Notes: generated by a model from the letters alone, not told the origin. A DNA stretch of 64,000 bases from Corynebacterium sp. (GCF_030532965.1 NZ_JAUNKC010000010.1:25406-89405), one strand, 5' to 3'. Positions 25,345 through 35,186 are shown, counted from the stretch's first letter. Numbers and translations: made by a program.

Positions 25345-26780
25345 AACGTTGCCCAATAGTAGACAAATACTCCTTGGGCTGCGAGGATAACCGGGATAAC
25401 CGCCAGGCATACTAGAACGTCGATGGTCGAGATGACCTTTGCCAGCTTGGCTTCGGCTAGGTCATCCGGCGCGCGGAACTGCGCGATAATCATGATAATT
25501 GCGGCGATAATGACGACGACAGCCGCGCAAAACCACGTTAACCAGGACGAATCGGAACCAGGCAGCCACCAGGGATGCAACCCCCGTTTGCCAACCCAGC
25601 CCGCCTGAGCCCACGAAACCACCGCGCCAGCGGTCAACGCTAAACCTAAAACGCCACTGGTTAATAGCGGCACAATAACCCGGGTATCAGCGAAACCATT
25701 GATTCTAAGCAATAGCACTACCGATAACAACGCCGCAATCGTGCCGTGCTGCCAAAAACCGCTGGTGGAAAGGATCATGAGAATGCCCACCGCAATGCCG
25801 ATAGCCGCCCACACGATTCCCCGGCTGATTGCCTCACTGCGTAGCGCTTTAGCCCGAATCTCGTCGCGGGACACTTGATCGCCTGCATCATTGCGCCGCA
25901 AGATGGTTGCAAGCCCGGTAGCTTTCAACGCGGCGGTTGGGGCAAGAAGCAACAGCAGCACAGGAACCCACGCTGACCATGCGGCTATGGCGATGAGATT
26001 GAGCTTGAAGTGCAAGCCGACGGCGACAGCCGTTAAAACGATAGTTCCAAGCAAAAGTGCGGTTACGCCAGCAACGGCCCCGACTGGTTGTTTTCGGCCA
26101 GCCGCAGCCGTCGCGGGAATTGCCGCAGCTAGGATCGCGGCACACCACCAGACCGGGGTGGTGAGAAGAAACGGTGCTGTTATAACAGCAACCGCGACCG
26201 GTAACCACATTCCGACCCACCTCAGCCACGGTTGGGGGCGCCATATAGCCAAACCAAATGCGAATACACTGACGAAACCGATAATCGCAGCGTTTATGCC
26301 AAATCTGCCGGTGACCAGGGTAGAAATCGACGCATTGGGGGTGGTAAGCAGGTTAAGGCTCGCAGCAATTGCTAAGAGGCTCAGCAGCACAAGCGTGCAG
26401 GCAATTAATCCGCCGGAACGCATTTTCTCAAACCAGCGCCACTGGGCGTCACCGATGGTTGAACGGACTTCGGCTAAGGCATCATCGACGAATGGGCTGT
26501 GGGCGGCCTCATGGCGCCTGGTCAGATACAGCCGTTCGCCATCCACGATTCCACGGTCGGCCAAGGTGAGGTATGGTTCGATGATTCCTCTGGTGGGGGA
26601 CGACATCACCCAAATATGGGTATTTTTCAATGTTCGATTCGGTTCGTTATCCTTCGGAGCCTCTGTCAGAAGCGTAATTACATCATCGATGTAGTCAATC
26701 ACCGGGCGGTTAACCGGCAGGCTGACGTCGAGTTGGTGGTCTTCATGCAGCACGCTGACTCGTACAAAGGTCGAACTCAT
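25341..26780 (-). CDS. eccD: Type VII secretion integral membrane protein EccD
   Basis: An N-terminal ubiquitin-like (YukD) domain of about 95 residues (RVSVLHEDHQLDVSLPVNRP, DRGIVDGERLYLTRR) is followed by about 11 hydrophobic helices from residue 130 to the end, the layout of EccD. EccD forms the central membrane pore-lining component of ESX complexes. It is divergent from eccC with 97 bp between the two starts, an arrangement different from the mycobacterial collinear order. Confidence in the family is high; which ESX type it belongs to is not decided. Confidence 0.9.
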   Translation of the reverse strand: MSSTFVRVSVLHEDHQLDVSLPVNRPVIDYIDDVITLLTEAPKDNEPNRTLKNTHIWVMSSPTRGIIEPYLTLADRGIVDGERLYLTRRHEAAHSPFVDDALAEVRSTIGDAQWRWFEKMRSGGLIACTLVLLSLLAIAASLNLLTTPNASISTLVTGRFGINAAIIGFVSVFAFGLAIWRPQPWLRWVGMWLPVAVAVITAPFLLTTPVWWCAAILAAAIPATAAAGRKQPVGAVAGVTALLLGTIVLTAVAVGLHFKLNLIAIAAWSAWVPVLLLLLAPTAALKATGLATILRRNDAGDQVSRDEIRAKALRSEAISRGIVWAAIGIAVGILMILSTSGFWQHGTIAALLSVVLLLRINGFADTRVIVPLLTSGVLGLALTAGAVVSWAQAGWVGKRGLHPWWLPGSDSSWLTWFCAAVVVIIAAIIMIIAQFRAPDDLAEAKLAKVISTIDVLVCLAVIPVILAAQGVFVYYWATF

Positions 26781-26877
26781 GTGTTCTATGTTCGCACACT
26801 TTTATATCTAAAGTGACGTAAGCTAAACAGTCGCTGTGACGTATTGTATTTTCAGTTATTGATATGAGGATCAATCC
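26781..26877. promoter_or_regulatory. eccD-eccC divergent promoter region with direct repeat
   Basis: The 97-bp gap between the two starts contains GTGACGTA twice (26814-26821 and 26837-26844), spaced 23 bp start to start, close to two helical turns, which suggests a tandem binding site. GAGGA precedes the eccC ATG. The regulator is unknown. Confidence 0.4.
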
Positions 26878-29800
26878 ATGAGCACGAAAATTGTGCACCG
26901 CCCGGCGCGGTTACATGCGACCATCGCCAAGGAGGAACCGGTTCCGCTCGCGCCGGTTCCGACTATCCGGTCGGCTTCTAGCAACGCCAATATTATGACG
27001 TTGATCATGCCGATTGTTGCTGGTACCGGCATGGTTATGATGATGGTGTCCTCAGGTAACCCCATCCGTATGGCTATCGGTGGGGTTATGTTTATTGCCG
27101 TGATTTTCACTGCGGTGACCATGTTTATTCGTAATAAAACAGGGTCGCGGAAAACTGCGGAGGATGAACGCACCAGGTTTTTGGAGCACCTGGAGGAGAC
27201 GGAAGATAAGATACGTGAGTTAGCTATCAAGCAGCGTACCGAGTCGTTGTCGCGTAATCCGCAGCCGCATGGGTTAACGGATGTGGTGCGTGACCCGTAT
27301 CGGTTGTGGGAGCGTCGGCGCGGTGATGAGGATTTTTTGGTTACCCGTATTGGTACCGGGGTGGGGGAGCTTGCCCAGGGGGTGAAGGTGCCGCCTGCTT
27401 CTAATCCGATGATGGTGGCGGAGCCGATTTCGCAGGCTCATTTGGATCGGATGATGCGGCGTACTTGTACCATTGAGCATTTGCCGATTGCGATTCCGGT
27501 GCGAGGGAATGTGTCGTTGGTGGGGCCGGGCGAGTTGTGTGCGGAGGCTATTCGGGCAATTGTGTCGCAGATCGTTGTGTTTCATGCGCCTGATGATGTT
27601 CGGTTGCACCTCGCGTTGCCGTTGGCTGATCCGGATGACGGCGGAACCTGGGCGTTGTGGTTGCCGCATTTGCTGAATGCGGAGAGTTTCGATGGGCCGA
27701 TTGGTAAGCGGGAGGTTTCGTTTGACGACGCGTCGGCGGAGGCGTTGTTGTCGGAGATTTCTCGGCGCGGCGAGATGGTGAAGGAGCGTTCGAAGCTCAA
27801 GTTGACGGCGATTGAGGCGCCGCAGTTGATTGTTGTGGTGTCGATGGATTCGGAGCTTGGTCGGCGGATTTCGGATCACCTTGATGGGGTGATGTCGTTG
27901 GATGCGGCGCGGATTACGTTGATTTCGTGTTCCACGGTGCAGTATTTGGAGCCGTCGCGGGTGGATGTGCGGGTGCTGATTAACGAGGATCGTTCGTTTT
28001 CGGTGCAGTTGTTGGATCGCGGTGAGATCCGTACCCCGAAGGAGGGCGCGGATGGCTACGTAGAGCGGGTGCTGTACGGCGGCAGTGACGGCAGGTTGGA
28101 TGAGGTGTCGCCGGTGCTTGCGGAGTCGGTGTCGCGGGCGGTGTCGTCGCTACGGTTGGTGGAAGATGCTAGTCCGGATGCACCGCTGGAACAGACGATC
28201 GCGTTGGATACCATGCTTGGAATCGGCAATTTCGCCACGTATAGCATTGAGGAGGCCTGGGCACCGCGTTCTGGTCGAGATTTTCTCAATGTTCCGTTTG
28301 GTATCGGTGCTGATAATGAACCGATATCGCTGGATATTAAGGAATCGGCGAAATCTGGTATGGGGCCACATGGGTTGTGCGTGGGAGCGACCGGTTCCGG
28401 TAAATCGGAGGTGCTGCGCACCCTGGTGTTAGGTCAAGTGGTGTGCCATCCACCAGACCAGTTGTCCCTGGTTTTGGTGGACTTTAAGGGTGGTGCAACC
28501 TTTGCGGGTTTGGAGCCATTGCCGCATACTGCAGCGATCGTCGACAACTTAGAGGACGCCGCTGGTTTGGTGGACCGGTTGCATGATTCGATTTTGGGTG
28601 AGATTCAACGGCGGCAAAAGGTGCTGCAGGAGGCAGGCAATCTCGCCAATGTGGGCGAATATAATAAACTGCGCAACGCTGGTGTGCTCAGTGAGCCGTT
28701 GCCGGTGTTGTTCGTGGTGATTGACGAGTTCGGTGAATTGCTTGCCGCGAAGCCGGAGTTTATTGATCTGTTTGTCCAGATCGGTCGTATCGGCCGGTCG
28801 ATTGGTGTGCATCTCTTGCTGGCGTCGCAGCGATTAGAGGAAGGCAAGCTGCGGGGTTTGGAATCCTACTTGTCGTACCGTATTGGTTTGCGTACTTTCT
28901 CCGCCCAGGAATCACGTGCCGCTATTGGTACCACCGACGCGCATGATTTGCCGCCTATTCCGGGGTCGGGTTTTCTCAAGGTGGACCCCGATATTTTTGA
29001 TAGATTCAAAGCCGCATATGTTTCTGGGCCATATGTTGCCACCGAATCGGCCGCGCAGCGGGAACTGCCGCCGGTTCCCATGCCGTTGGAGTTGATGAAC
29101 ACCACGGAGGCCTGGCTGCGGATGAAGCAGTTGGAGTTCCAGGCGAAAATACAACAGCAAACAGGCGGAAGCGCACAGTCGGAGGAAACCACTTTGGATT
29201 TGGTGGTTGGTAGGTTAGCGCCAGCAGCGCCGCGCACTCGACAGATCTGGTTACCGCCGCTGCCGGAGAACCTTGAATTAGGGGCGGTGATCGACAGCGT
29301 TGAATCGACCACGAAGCGGGGAATGGCTGCGGAGTCGGCCGGGCATTTGCGGATTCCAATGGGAATGAAAGACAAGCCGCTGACCCAGTGGCAGGGGCAA
29401 TTGGTTCTTGACCTGTCTGGTTCGGGCGGAAACGTGGCGATCATGGGTGCGCCGCAGTCAGGAAAAACCACCGCGTTGCGCACCTTGGTGACGGCCGCGG
29501 CATTAACCCATAAACCAACCGATGTGAATTTCTATCTCATTGACATGGCGGGTTCACAATTGAGTTATCTCAAGGACTTGCCGCATGTGGGTACCGTGGC
29601 GACCCGGTTTGACGAAAACCAATTGCGGCGCACGGTTGCGGAAATGAGCATGTTCTTAGTGCAGCGCGAGGCGGTTTTCAGCAATTACCACATTTCCAGC
29701 GTGGCGGAGATGCGGGAGATGCACGCCCAAAACCGCCTGCCGGAATTACCCGCCGCGGACATCGTCTTGGCCATCGACGGCTGGGCGACGCTGCGCAAAG

Positions 29801-30906
29801 ACTACGAAGATTTAGCAGATACCATCACCGAAATCGCCCAACGCGGCTTGGCCTTCGGGATTCACGTGATCCTCGTTACCGGCCGATGGGCGGATTTCCG
29901 GTTGCCGCTTCAAGCCGTGATCGGCAATAAGCTTGAGTTCGCCCTCAACGACCCCATGGATTCGTCCATTGGCCGCAAGCCCGCCGAGGGCTTGAAAGTT
30001 CAGACGGTCGGTCGGGCGTTGACATCCGACGGTTTGTATAGCCAAATCGCATTGCCGTACGTGGATAAACGTTCCCTCATTCCGGAACCAACCCCGCAGG
30101 CAACCGTTGCGGCGATGAACCGCGCATGGCGGGGACCGACCGCGCCGGAGGTACGGATGCTGCCGGACAGCGTCGATATGGCGAAGCTGCGTGCAGATTT
30201 CTCCGACATCGACACCGCAATCATCGGTTTAGCCGAGACCACCCTGCGGCCTGCGCAGTTCAATTTCGAAGAAGACCAACGCCATGTATTCATCGTCGGC
30301 GATTCTCAATCTGGTAAAACATCGACGTTGCGTACCCTCATCAGCGAAATTCTTAAGGGAAAGGAACCCGGCGATGTTATGTTCGGGGTGTGGGACCTAC
30401 GCCGACACTTGCTAGGCGTCATCCCCGATGAATTCCTCGGCGGTTTCGCGGGCACCCGACCCGGCTGCGACAAACTCGCCGAAGGCATCGTCGCGGAGCT
30501 TGAACGCCGACTACCAGGTACCGGAGTCACCGTCGAGGAATTGCGGAGCCGTTCGTGGTGGAGCGGGCCGGAAATCTTCGTCATCGTCGACAATATCGAC
30601 ATGATCGAAGGGTCGGCGAACCCGCTGAAAGCACTCACGAAATACTTGCCGCAAGCCGCCGATATCGGTTTGCACGTGATCGTGACCCGCAGGTCGTCGG
30701 GCATGTCGCGCGCCGGGTATGACCCAGTGATCCAGGGAATCCGGGAAGCCGGTGCCGCCGGCTTGTTGCTGTCTGGTGACCGTCAAGAAGGGCAGATTTA
30801 CCCCAAAGTGTTCTTAAAGCCACTGCCGCCGGGCCGCGCCCAGTGGGTGCAGCGATCCGGGCGGGTGGAAATGGTGCAGATTGGGTTCACACCGCAAGCC
30901 GATTAA
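26878..30906 (+). CDS. eccC: Type VII secretion FtsK/SpoIIIE ATPase EccC
   Basis: Fused EccCa-EccCb of 1342 aa, the motor of ESX secretion. Two transmembrane helices lie near residues 39-58 and 64-84. Three P-loop ATPase domains follow: VGATGSGKSEVL near 502 with LVLVDFKGG (Walker B), IMGAPQSGKTTAL near 855 with FYLIDMAG, and IVGDSQSGKTSTL near 1139 with FVIVDNIDM. All three Walker A lysines are kept, so all could bind nucleotide. The length agrees with single-chain EccC of ESX-4-like systems. No WXG100 substrate gene follows it, unlike most ESX operons. Confidence 0.95.
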   Translation: MSTKIVHRPARLHATIAKEEPVPLAPVPTIRSASSNANIMTLIMPIVAGTGMVMMMVSSGNPIRMAIGGVMFIAVIFTAVTMFIRNKTGSRKTAEDERTRFLEHLEETEDKIRELAIKQRTESLSRNPQPHGLTDVVRDPYRLWERRRGDEDFLVTRIGTGVGELAQGVKVPPASNPMMVAEPISQAHLDRMMRRTCTIEHLPIAIPVRGNVSLVGPGELCAEAIRAIVSQIVVFHAPDDVRLHLALPLADPDDGGTWALWLPHLLNAESFDGPIGKREVSFDDASAEALLSEISRRGEMVKERSKLKLTAIEAPQLIVVVSMDSELGRRISDHLDGVMSLDAARITLISCSTVQYLEPSRVDVRVLINEDRSFSVQLLDRGEIRTPKEGADGYVERVLYGGSDGRLDEVSPVLAESVSRAVSSLRLVEDASPDAPLEQTIALDTMLGIGNFATYSIEEAWAPRSGRDFLNVPFGIGADNEPISLDIKESAKSGMGPHGLCVGATGSGKSEVLRTLVLGQVVCHPPDQLSLVLVDFKGGATFAGLEPLPHTAAIVDNLEDAAGLVDRLHDSILGEIQRRQKVLQEAGNLANVGEYNKLRNAGVLSEPLPVLFVVIDEFGELLAAKPEFIDLFVQIGRIGRSIGVHLLLASQRLEEGKLRGLESYLSYRIGLRTFSAQESRAAIGTTDAHDLPPIPGSGFLKVDPDIFDRFKAAYVSGPYVATESAAQRELPPVPMPLELMNTTEAWLRMKQLEFQAKIQQQTGGSAQSEETTLDLVVGRLAPAAPRTRQIWLPPLPENLELGAVIDSVESTTKRGMAAESAGHLRIPMGMKDKPLTQWQGQLVLDLSGSGGNVAIMGAPQSGKTTALRTLVTAAALTHKPTDVNFYLIDMAGSQLSYLKDLPHVGTVATRFDENQLRRTVAEMSMFLVQREAVFSNYHISSVAEMREMHAQNRLPELPAADIVLAIDGWATLRKDYEDLADTITEIAQRGLAFGIHVILVTGRWADFRLPLQAVIGNKLEFALNDPMDSSIGRKPAEGLKVQTVGRALTSDGLYSQIALPYVDKRSLIPEPTPQATVAAMNRAWRGPTAPEVRMLPDSVDMAKLRADFSDIDTAIIGLAETTLRPAQFNFEEDQRHVFIVGDSQSGKTSTLRTLISEILKGKEPGDVMFGVWDLRRHLLGVIPDEFLGGFAGTRPGCDKLAEGIVAELERRLPGTGVTVEELRSRSWWSGPEIFVIVDNIDMIEGSANPLKALTKYLPQAADIGLHVIVTRRSSGMSRAGYDPVIQGIREAGAAGLLLSGDRQEGQIYPKVFLKPLPPGRAQWVQRSGRVEMVQIGFTPQAD

Positions 30907-30915
30907 CGTGTTTTT

Positions 30916-30928
30916 GCTTGTCGACGCC
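30916..30928 (+). repeat. Dispersed 13-mer GCTTGTCGACGCC, intergenic copy
   Basis: Exact copy just downstream of the eccC stop, outside coding sequence. A second intergenic copy in the opposite orientation lies at 31273-31285. Confidence 0.7.
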
Positions 30929-31272
30929 CATGTCACGGCCGCCCGGCACGATCTTGGCCTGTGTCACTTTATTTAGTTAAAACCGATAAAGCTCGACACA
31001 TTACCCGGGCGTATGGAATCGGCTCAGAACCACACTTTAACCCAGATTATTATCGCCTTTACGAAATTTCGCAGCCGAAGCCCACGCGCACCCTGCTCCA
31101 TGTTCAACGGGAATATCCACACAACAAAGAGTGGATAGAAGAATGGGTGTTCGTCTGTGTAACAAAAGCACGGCCAATGGCGTCTTGATTCCGCCCAAAG
31201 CCGCCTGGTTGGTGGGCTCAAATACAACCGGGAATATCTCGGCTAGCAGCGTTGGCGAGTGCGCGCCTGTGG

Positions 31273-31285
31273 GGCGTCGAAAAGC
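31273..31285 (-). repeat. Dispersed 13-mer GCTTTTCGACGCC, intergenic copy
   Basis: Plus strand reads GGCGTCGAAAAGC. Located about 100 bp upstream of the ffh start, in inverted orientation to the copy at 30916. Confidence 0.7.
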
Positions 31286-31384
31286 AAAACCTTGTCGGAG
31301 GTGACCAAACACCCGGCTTGCCGCTAGTATTGATGCGTTAACTACTCACGTTAAAAATGCGTCACCTCAAGGAGTGAATAGATC

Positions 31385-32980
31385 GTGTTTGAATCTCTAA
31401 CAGACCGGCTCGGCCAAGCCTTAAGCGGGCTTCGTTCCAAGGGCAAGGTCACGGAGGCTGACATCAATGCGGTCTCACGCGAAATCCGGCTCGCGCTGCT
31501 CGAAGCCGACGTATCACTGCCGGTGGTACGCGGTTTTATCGCACGGATCAAAGAACGCTCACTCGGGGTAGAAGTATCCAAAGCATTAAACCCGGCGCAG
31601 CAAGTAATCAAGATTGTCGATGAAGAACTCACCGGCATTCTCGGCGGCGAAACTCGGCATATCAACCTTGCGAAAAAACCACCAACAGTCGTCATGCTGG
31701 CAGGTTTGCAGGGTGCCGGTAAAACCACCCTCGCCGGAAAGCTGGCGCACTACCTCAAACAAAAAGGCCACACCCCGATGCTGGTGGCCTGTGACTTGCA
31801 GCGGCCCGGCGCGGTGCAGCAGCTTCAGATCGTCGGCGAACGCGCCGGGGTGCCTACGTTCGCCCCTGACCCGGGCACCTCGATCGATACCCTCGATCAC
31901 GAGATGGGCACCTCTCATGGCGACCCAGTAGCGGTGGCTCGGGCCGGCATCGCCGAGGCGGAGGCGAAGAAGCACGATTTTGTCATCGTCGATACCGCCG
32001 GTCGGCTGGGTATTGATGAAACCCTCATGACCCAGGCGCGTAATATCCGCGACGCGATCAATCCGGACGAAGTGTTGTTCGTTATCGATGCGATGATCGG
32101 TCAGGATGCCGTGCAAACGGCGGAGGCCTTCCGCGACGGTGTGGACTTCACCGGTGTCGTTTTGACCAAGCTTGATGGTGATGCCCGCGGTGGTGCGGCG
32201 CTGTCGATTCGTGAAGTCACGGGTAAGCCGATCATGTTCGCCTCTACCGGTGAGAAGATGGAAGACTTCGATGTTTTCCACCCGGATCGGATGTCCAGCC
32301 GGATTTTGGGCATGGGTGACATGCTCAGCTTGATTGAGCAAGCTGAGCAGACCTTGGATCAAGAGCAGGCGATGGAGACTGCGGAGAAGCTCGCTCGCGG
32401 TGAGCTTACTTTGGAAGACTTCCTGAATCAGATGCTGATGATCCGCAAGATGGGCCCTATCGGCAATCTACTGAAGATGCTTCCCGGCGGCTCACAGATG
32501 TCGCAGATGGCCGACATGGTGGATGAGAAGCAATTGGATCGGATTCAGGCGATCATTCGCGGCATGACCCCGCAGGAGCGGCAAGACCCGAAGATTCTCA
32601 ATGCGTCCCGGCGTAAACGCATCGCTAATGGTTCCGGTGTTTCGGTTTCTGAGGTGAACCAGCTGATTGAGCGGTTCTTCGAAGCCAAGAAGATGATGGG
32701 CAAGATGGCTGGCCAGATGGGTATGCCGGGTATGGGCGGAAGAAGCGCCACCAAGAAGAAGCCGAAGGGCCGTAAGGGCAAGAACGGAAAGCGCAAGCCA
32801 GCTAAGCGGCGCAGCGGTGGCGGAATGCCAGGCGGCATGCCGGGTATGCCGAACATGGCGGAGCTGCAAAAGATGCAGGAACAGATGGGCGGCATGGGTG
32901 GTTTCCCCGGTATGCCGAAACTGCCGAAGGGCATGGAAAACATCGACCTCAATAACTTGGACTTCGGAAAAGGCAAATAG
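31385..32980 (+). CDS. ffh: Signal recognition particle protein Ffh
   Basis: SRP54 GTPase that binds 4.5S RNA and nascent signal sequences. It starts at a GTG with AAGGAG upstream. The NG domain shows GLQGAGKTTLAGKL near 107-120, DTAGRLGIDETL and TKLDGDARGG. The methionine-rich M domain includes MIRKMGPIGNLLKMLPGG. The C-terminus is extended by a lysine/arginine-rich tract around residues 455-480 and by methionine/glycine/proline repeats (GMPGGMPGMPNM), giving 531 aa compared with about 450 in E. coli. A strong terminator follows at 33049. Confidence 0.97.
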   Translation: MFESLTDRLGQALSGLRSKGKVTEADINAVSREIRLALLEADVSLPVVRGFIARIKERSLGVEVSKALNPAQQVIKIVDEELTGILGGETRHINLAKKPPTVVMLAGLQGAGKTTLAGKLAHYLKQKGHTPMLVACDLQRPGAVQQLQIVGERAGVPTFAPDPGTSIDTLDHEMGTSHGDPVAVARAGIAEAEAKKHDFVIVDTAGRLGIDETLMTQARNIRDAINPDEVLFVIDAMIGQDAVQTAEAFRDGVDFTGVVLTKLDGDARGGAALSIREVTGKPIMFASTGEKMEDFDVFHPDRMSSRILGMGDMLSLIEQAEQTLDQEQAMETAEKLARGELTLEDFLNQMLMIRKMGPIGNLLKMLPGGSQMSQMADMVDEKQLDRIQAIIRGMTPQERQDPKILNASRRKRIANGSGVSVSEVNQLIERFFEAKKMMGKMAGQMGMPGMGGRSATKKKPKGRKGKNGKRKPAKRRSGGGMPGGMPGMPNMAELQKMQEQMGGMGGFPGMPKLPKGMENIDLNNLDFGKGK

Positions 32981-33048
32981 TTTAAGGTCGAATGCTTCTC
33001 TGCCTATCTGAAGCCCCAACCGGTCTCACCAAATAGGGCTAATGTTTC

Positions 33049-33095
33049 ACCCGTGATGTTAAGGCTTTTTCTTTAATATCACGGGTTCTTTTTAT
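33049..33095 (+). terminator. Rho-independent terminator after ffh
   Basis: ACCCGTGATGTTAA (33049-33062) pairs with TTAATATCACGGGT (33073-33086) with one mismatch and a ten-base loop, followed by TCTTTTTAT. Placement and U-tract fit termination of ffh. The rest of the 355-bp gap up to 33335 shows nothing else I can name. Confidence 0.85.
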
Positions 33096-33335
33096 GCATA
33101 GGTTCGGGGTCAATTATGGCTGGGTTTTGTACCGAAGCCCCATCAGCCTTTTAGTTTTTAGAAGGTTTGTTTTGTAGCGTGTGTTGTGTCTGCATACCGT
33201 GCCTTTTGAGTTTGTCCACGATCGTCGGTATTAATGACTCGATTACCGAAAACTAAGTTCAGCCTTATATACTCTCAGTGTTGCCTAAAAAATGGCTTCT
33301 GATATCTTTTTGTTTTCTCTAGATGGGGATTGGTT

Positions 33336-34151
33336 ATGTGGTTTCGTAAAGTCGTCGCTTCAAGTGCCTGTTTGGCCGCAGTGTTTGCTGCGACCCCGAC
33401 CGCTACCGCCTATGAGCGTCTTCTAGGCGTGACAGTGAATGTTGAATCCGACAAGCTCGGCTGTCGATACAGTTACGACAAGAGCCAGGCAAATGGTGCG
33501 CATCAGCGCCTGATCCAAGATTCTAAACGTGTGATTGACGGCATCATTGCGTCAAAAACCTTGACTGCGCAAGACCTTGAAGAAAACGCCCAGTTATCGG
33601 AGCAAGGCACCGCTACTGTAATCATCTGGGCGCAAACTAACATTCCGAATTTGAATTCAAGCAAAGTGGCTAGCTTGCTCCGTGCGCTTCATAAGTACAG
33701 CAAGGGAGACACTACCAATAAACTTCCTATCTATGACAATCTACCGCTAATTGATTTGCAGCCTGGCGGCTCCGTATTCAGCGGGGAAGAAGTGGCTGCG
33801 TTACGGAGTTCGCATGCAGAAATTCTGGCTCAATTACGTGATCGTCACAATCAAGTTTCCCAAACAAGCCCTGCTTATCAGTTGAGCGAGTTTGTACTGA
33901 CTTCGCAATCCGAAATCGTCAATTCCGTTATCAAGAGTTTTGACAAGTGCGCTTCTGCTATCAACCCACAGCAACCACAGCCACAACCACAACCGCAGCC
34001 ACAACCGCAGGCCCCAGAATCCCCTGATTCTCAAAGCAGCGGAAAAACGGGCATCATTGCAGGAATTGTTGCTGCCGTCGTTGCATTGATCGCGGCTGTT
34101 ATCGGGTTTTTACCAGGTCTTGGGCAGTTGCTTCGGTTACCTAAGTTCTGA
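33336..34151 (+). CDS. Secreted, C-terminally membrane-anchored protein, 271 aa
   Basis: Starts at the ATG at 33336 (MWFRKVVASSACLAAVFAAT), with GGGGA about seven bases upstream, and carries a Sec signal peptide cleaved near ATPTATAYE. The mature domain of about 180 residues has a cysteine pair (GCRYSYDK near the start, FDKCASA near the end). A proline/glutamine repeat linker (PQPQPQPQ) and a C-terminal transmembrane helix (IIAGIVAAVVALIAAVIGF) follow. This suggests a surface protein tethered through the membrane and cell wall. Family not recognised. A hairpin at 34169 follows it. Confidence 0.8.
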   Translation: MWFRKVVASSACLAAVFAATPTATAYERLLGVTVNVESDKLGCRYSYDKSQANGAHQRLIQDSKRVIDGIIASKTLTAQDLEENAQLSEQGTATVIIWAQTNIPNLNSSKVASLLRALHKYSKGDTTNKLPIYDNLPLIDLQPGGSVFSGEEVAALRSSHAEILAQLRDRHNQVSQTSPAYQLSEFVLTSQSEIVNSVIKSFDKCASAINPQQPQPQPQPQPQPQAPESPDSQSSGKTGIIAGIVAAVVALIAAVIGFLPGLGQLLRLPKF

Positions 34152-34168
34152 GTTCTTCGGACACTAGA

Positions 34169-34226
34169 CCGTAGCTTGTCTTGCAATCCAGGTTCACCAT
34201 CAGGCAAAGCTACGGCGCTTTCATTT
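34169..34226 (+). terminator. Terminator-like hairpin with long loop
   Basis: CCGTAGCTT (34169-34177) is the exact complement of AAGCTACGG (34207-34215), with a 29-base loop and CGCTTTCATTTT downstream. A terminator for the preceding gene is likely, although the loop is long. Confidence 0.45.
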
Positions 34227-34349
34227 TGTGAATGTCATTCTGCTATTTCATTGATTGTTGTCCCACTTGTTCGGGGTTCGGTCGTGCAAAATTGGATGCG
34301 GTATTTGGTATCCAGTGGGGACGTGGTCTCGTAATCGAAGGAGAAAGAG

Positions 34350-35186
34350 TTGGCGGATGATGCCGAAAATTCTGCTCAATTGCGTGCAGAAATCGCGGAG
34401 CTGCGGGAGCAATTGGCTTCTGCACACGCGAAGCTTGCGGATGAAGATGAGGTTGGCGTAGCGGTAGATGCGAACGAAGAATTTTGCCGCTTGGTCGAAG
34501 CGGAATTGGTAGAGTGTCGTGACAAGCTAGAAAAGCAACGCCAAGCAAAAACATCCAACCCGGCTTTATTGGAGCTGTTGTTGGAACGAGTACGAGACTT
34601 GGAAACCGCGCGCGCCCGGATTAAGGCTTTTATTGGCTGGAAGCGTAGTTTCCAGTTAAAAGTAACTCAGTCTGAAGAATCCTCCGAACCTACTTCGGTT
34701 TCGGAAGATGGAGAAGAGACGCCCCCAACATTCGAGTTTTTTCCGATCGGTCATGTCATCGTCGAGTCAGCACAATTGTTGATAGCGGACCCTTGGATTG
34801 TTCACGCTTTTTGGAAGCACGAGCCGGTGGAGGATTTGCAGCAATTCAAAGATACTTTTACTGGAGTTGTCTATCAGCATCGGGTTGATTTTCACGACTT
34901 CGACGAAATCGTGGCTGTGTTGGGGATGAGTGTGACCGATGCGATCGACTGTGGCCGATTGGTGCGGATTGTGGAACCGAAACCACCGTTTTACACTTTG
35001 TCATATAACCAAATTTCCAAGGCGAATGCTAGTGCTTCCGCAAGTGTTGGGCGAGGAGTCGAGCTTGCCTTCGATGACGGCGTACCCGGAGCGGGGGTCA
35101 GCGTGCCGTTAGCCGCCGATGGCACCTATCCGGTGTTTGCTGAGACTCGGGACGGGAAAATTGTGCGGATACAAATCGACATTTAG
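34350..35186 (+). CDS. Coiled-coil protein of unknown function, 278 aa
   Basis: Starts at TTG (34350) with AAGGAG eight bases upstream. Residues 1-100 are a predicted coiled coil rich in glutamate, leucine and arginine (AQLRAEIAELREQLASAHAK). A charged linker follows, then an alpha/beta C-terminal region (FFPIGHVIVESAQLL, FDEIVAVLGMSVTDAIDCGRL). No signal peptide or membrane helix. Family not recognised. Isolated gene between two hairpins. Confidence 0.75.
   Translation: MADDAENSAQLRAEIAELREQLASAHAKLADEDEVGVAVDANEEFCRLVEAELVECRDKLEKQRQAKTSNPALLELLLERVRDLETARARIKAFIGWKRSFQLKVTQSEESSEPTSVSEDGEETPPTFEFFPIGHVIVESAQLLIADPWIVHAFWKHEPVEDLQQFKDTFTGVVYQHRVDFHDFDEIVAVLGMSVTDAIDCGRLVRIVEPKPPFYTLSYNQISKANASASASVGRGVELAFDDGVPGAGVSVPLAADGTYPVFAETRDGKIVRIQIDI

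Larger units (their letters stand above)
30907..31384. other. 478-bp gap between eccC and ffh
   Basis: It contains two copies of the dispersed 13-mer in opposite orientation (30916-30928, and 31273-31285 on the other strand). A short frame at 30961-31188 (GTG start, 75 codons, MSLYLVKTDKARHITR) has no clear ribosome site, and I cannot assign it to a family; it may be a decayed fragment. The ffh ribosome site AAGGAG is near 31371. No transcription terminator was recognised after eccC. Confidence 0.45.
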
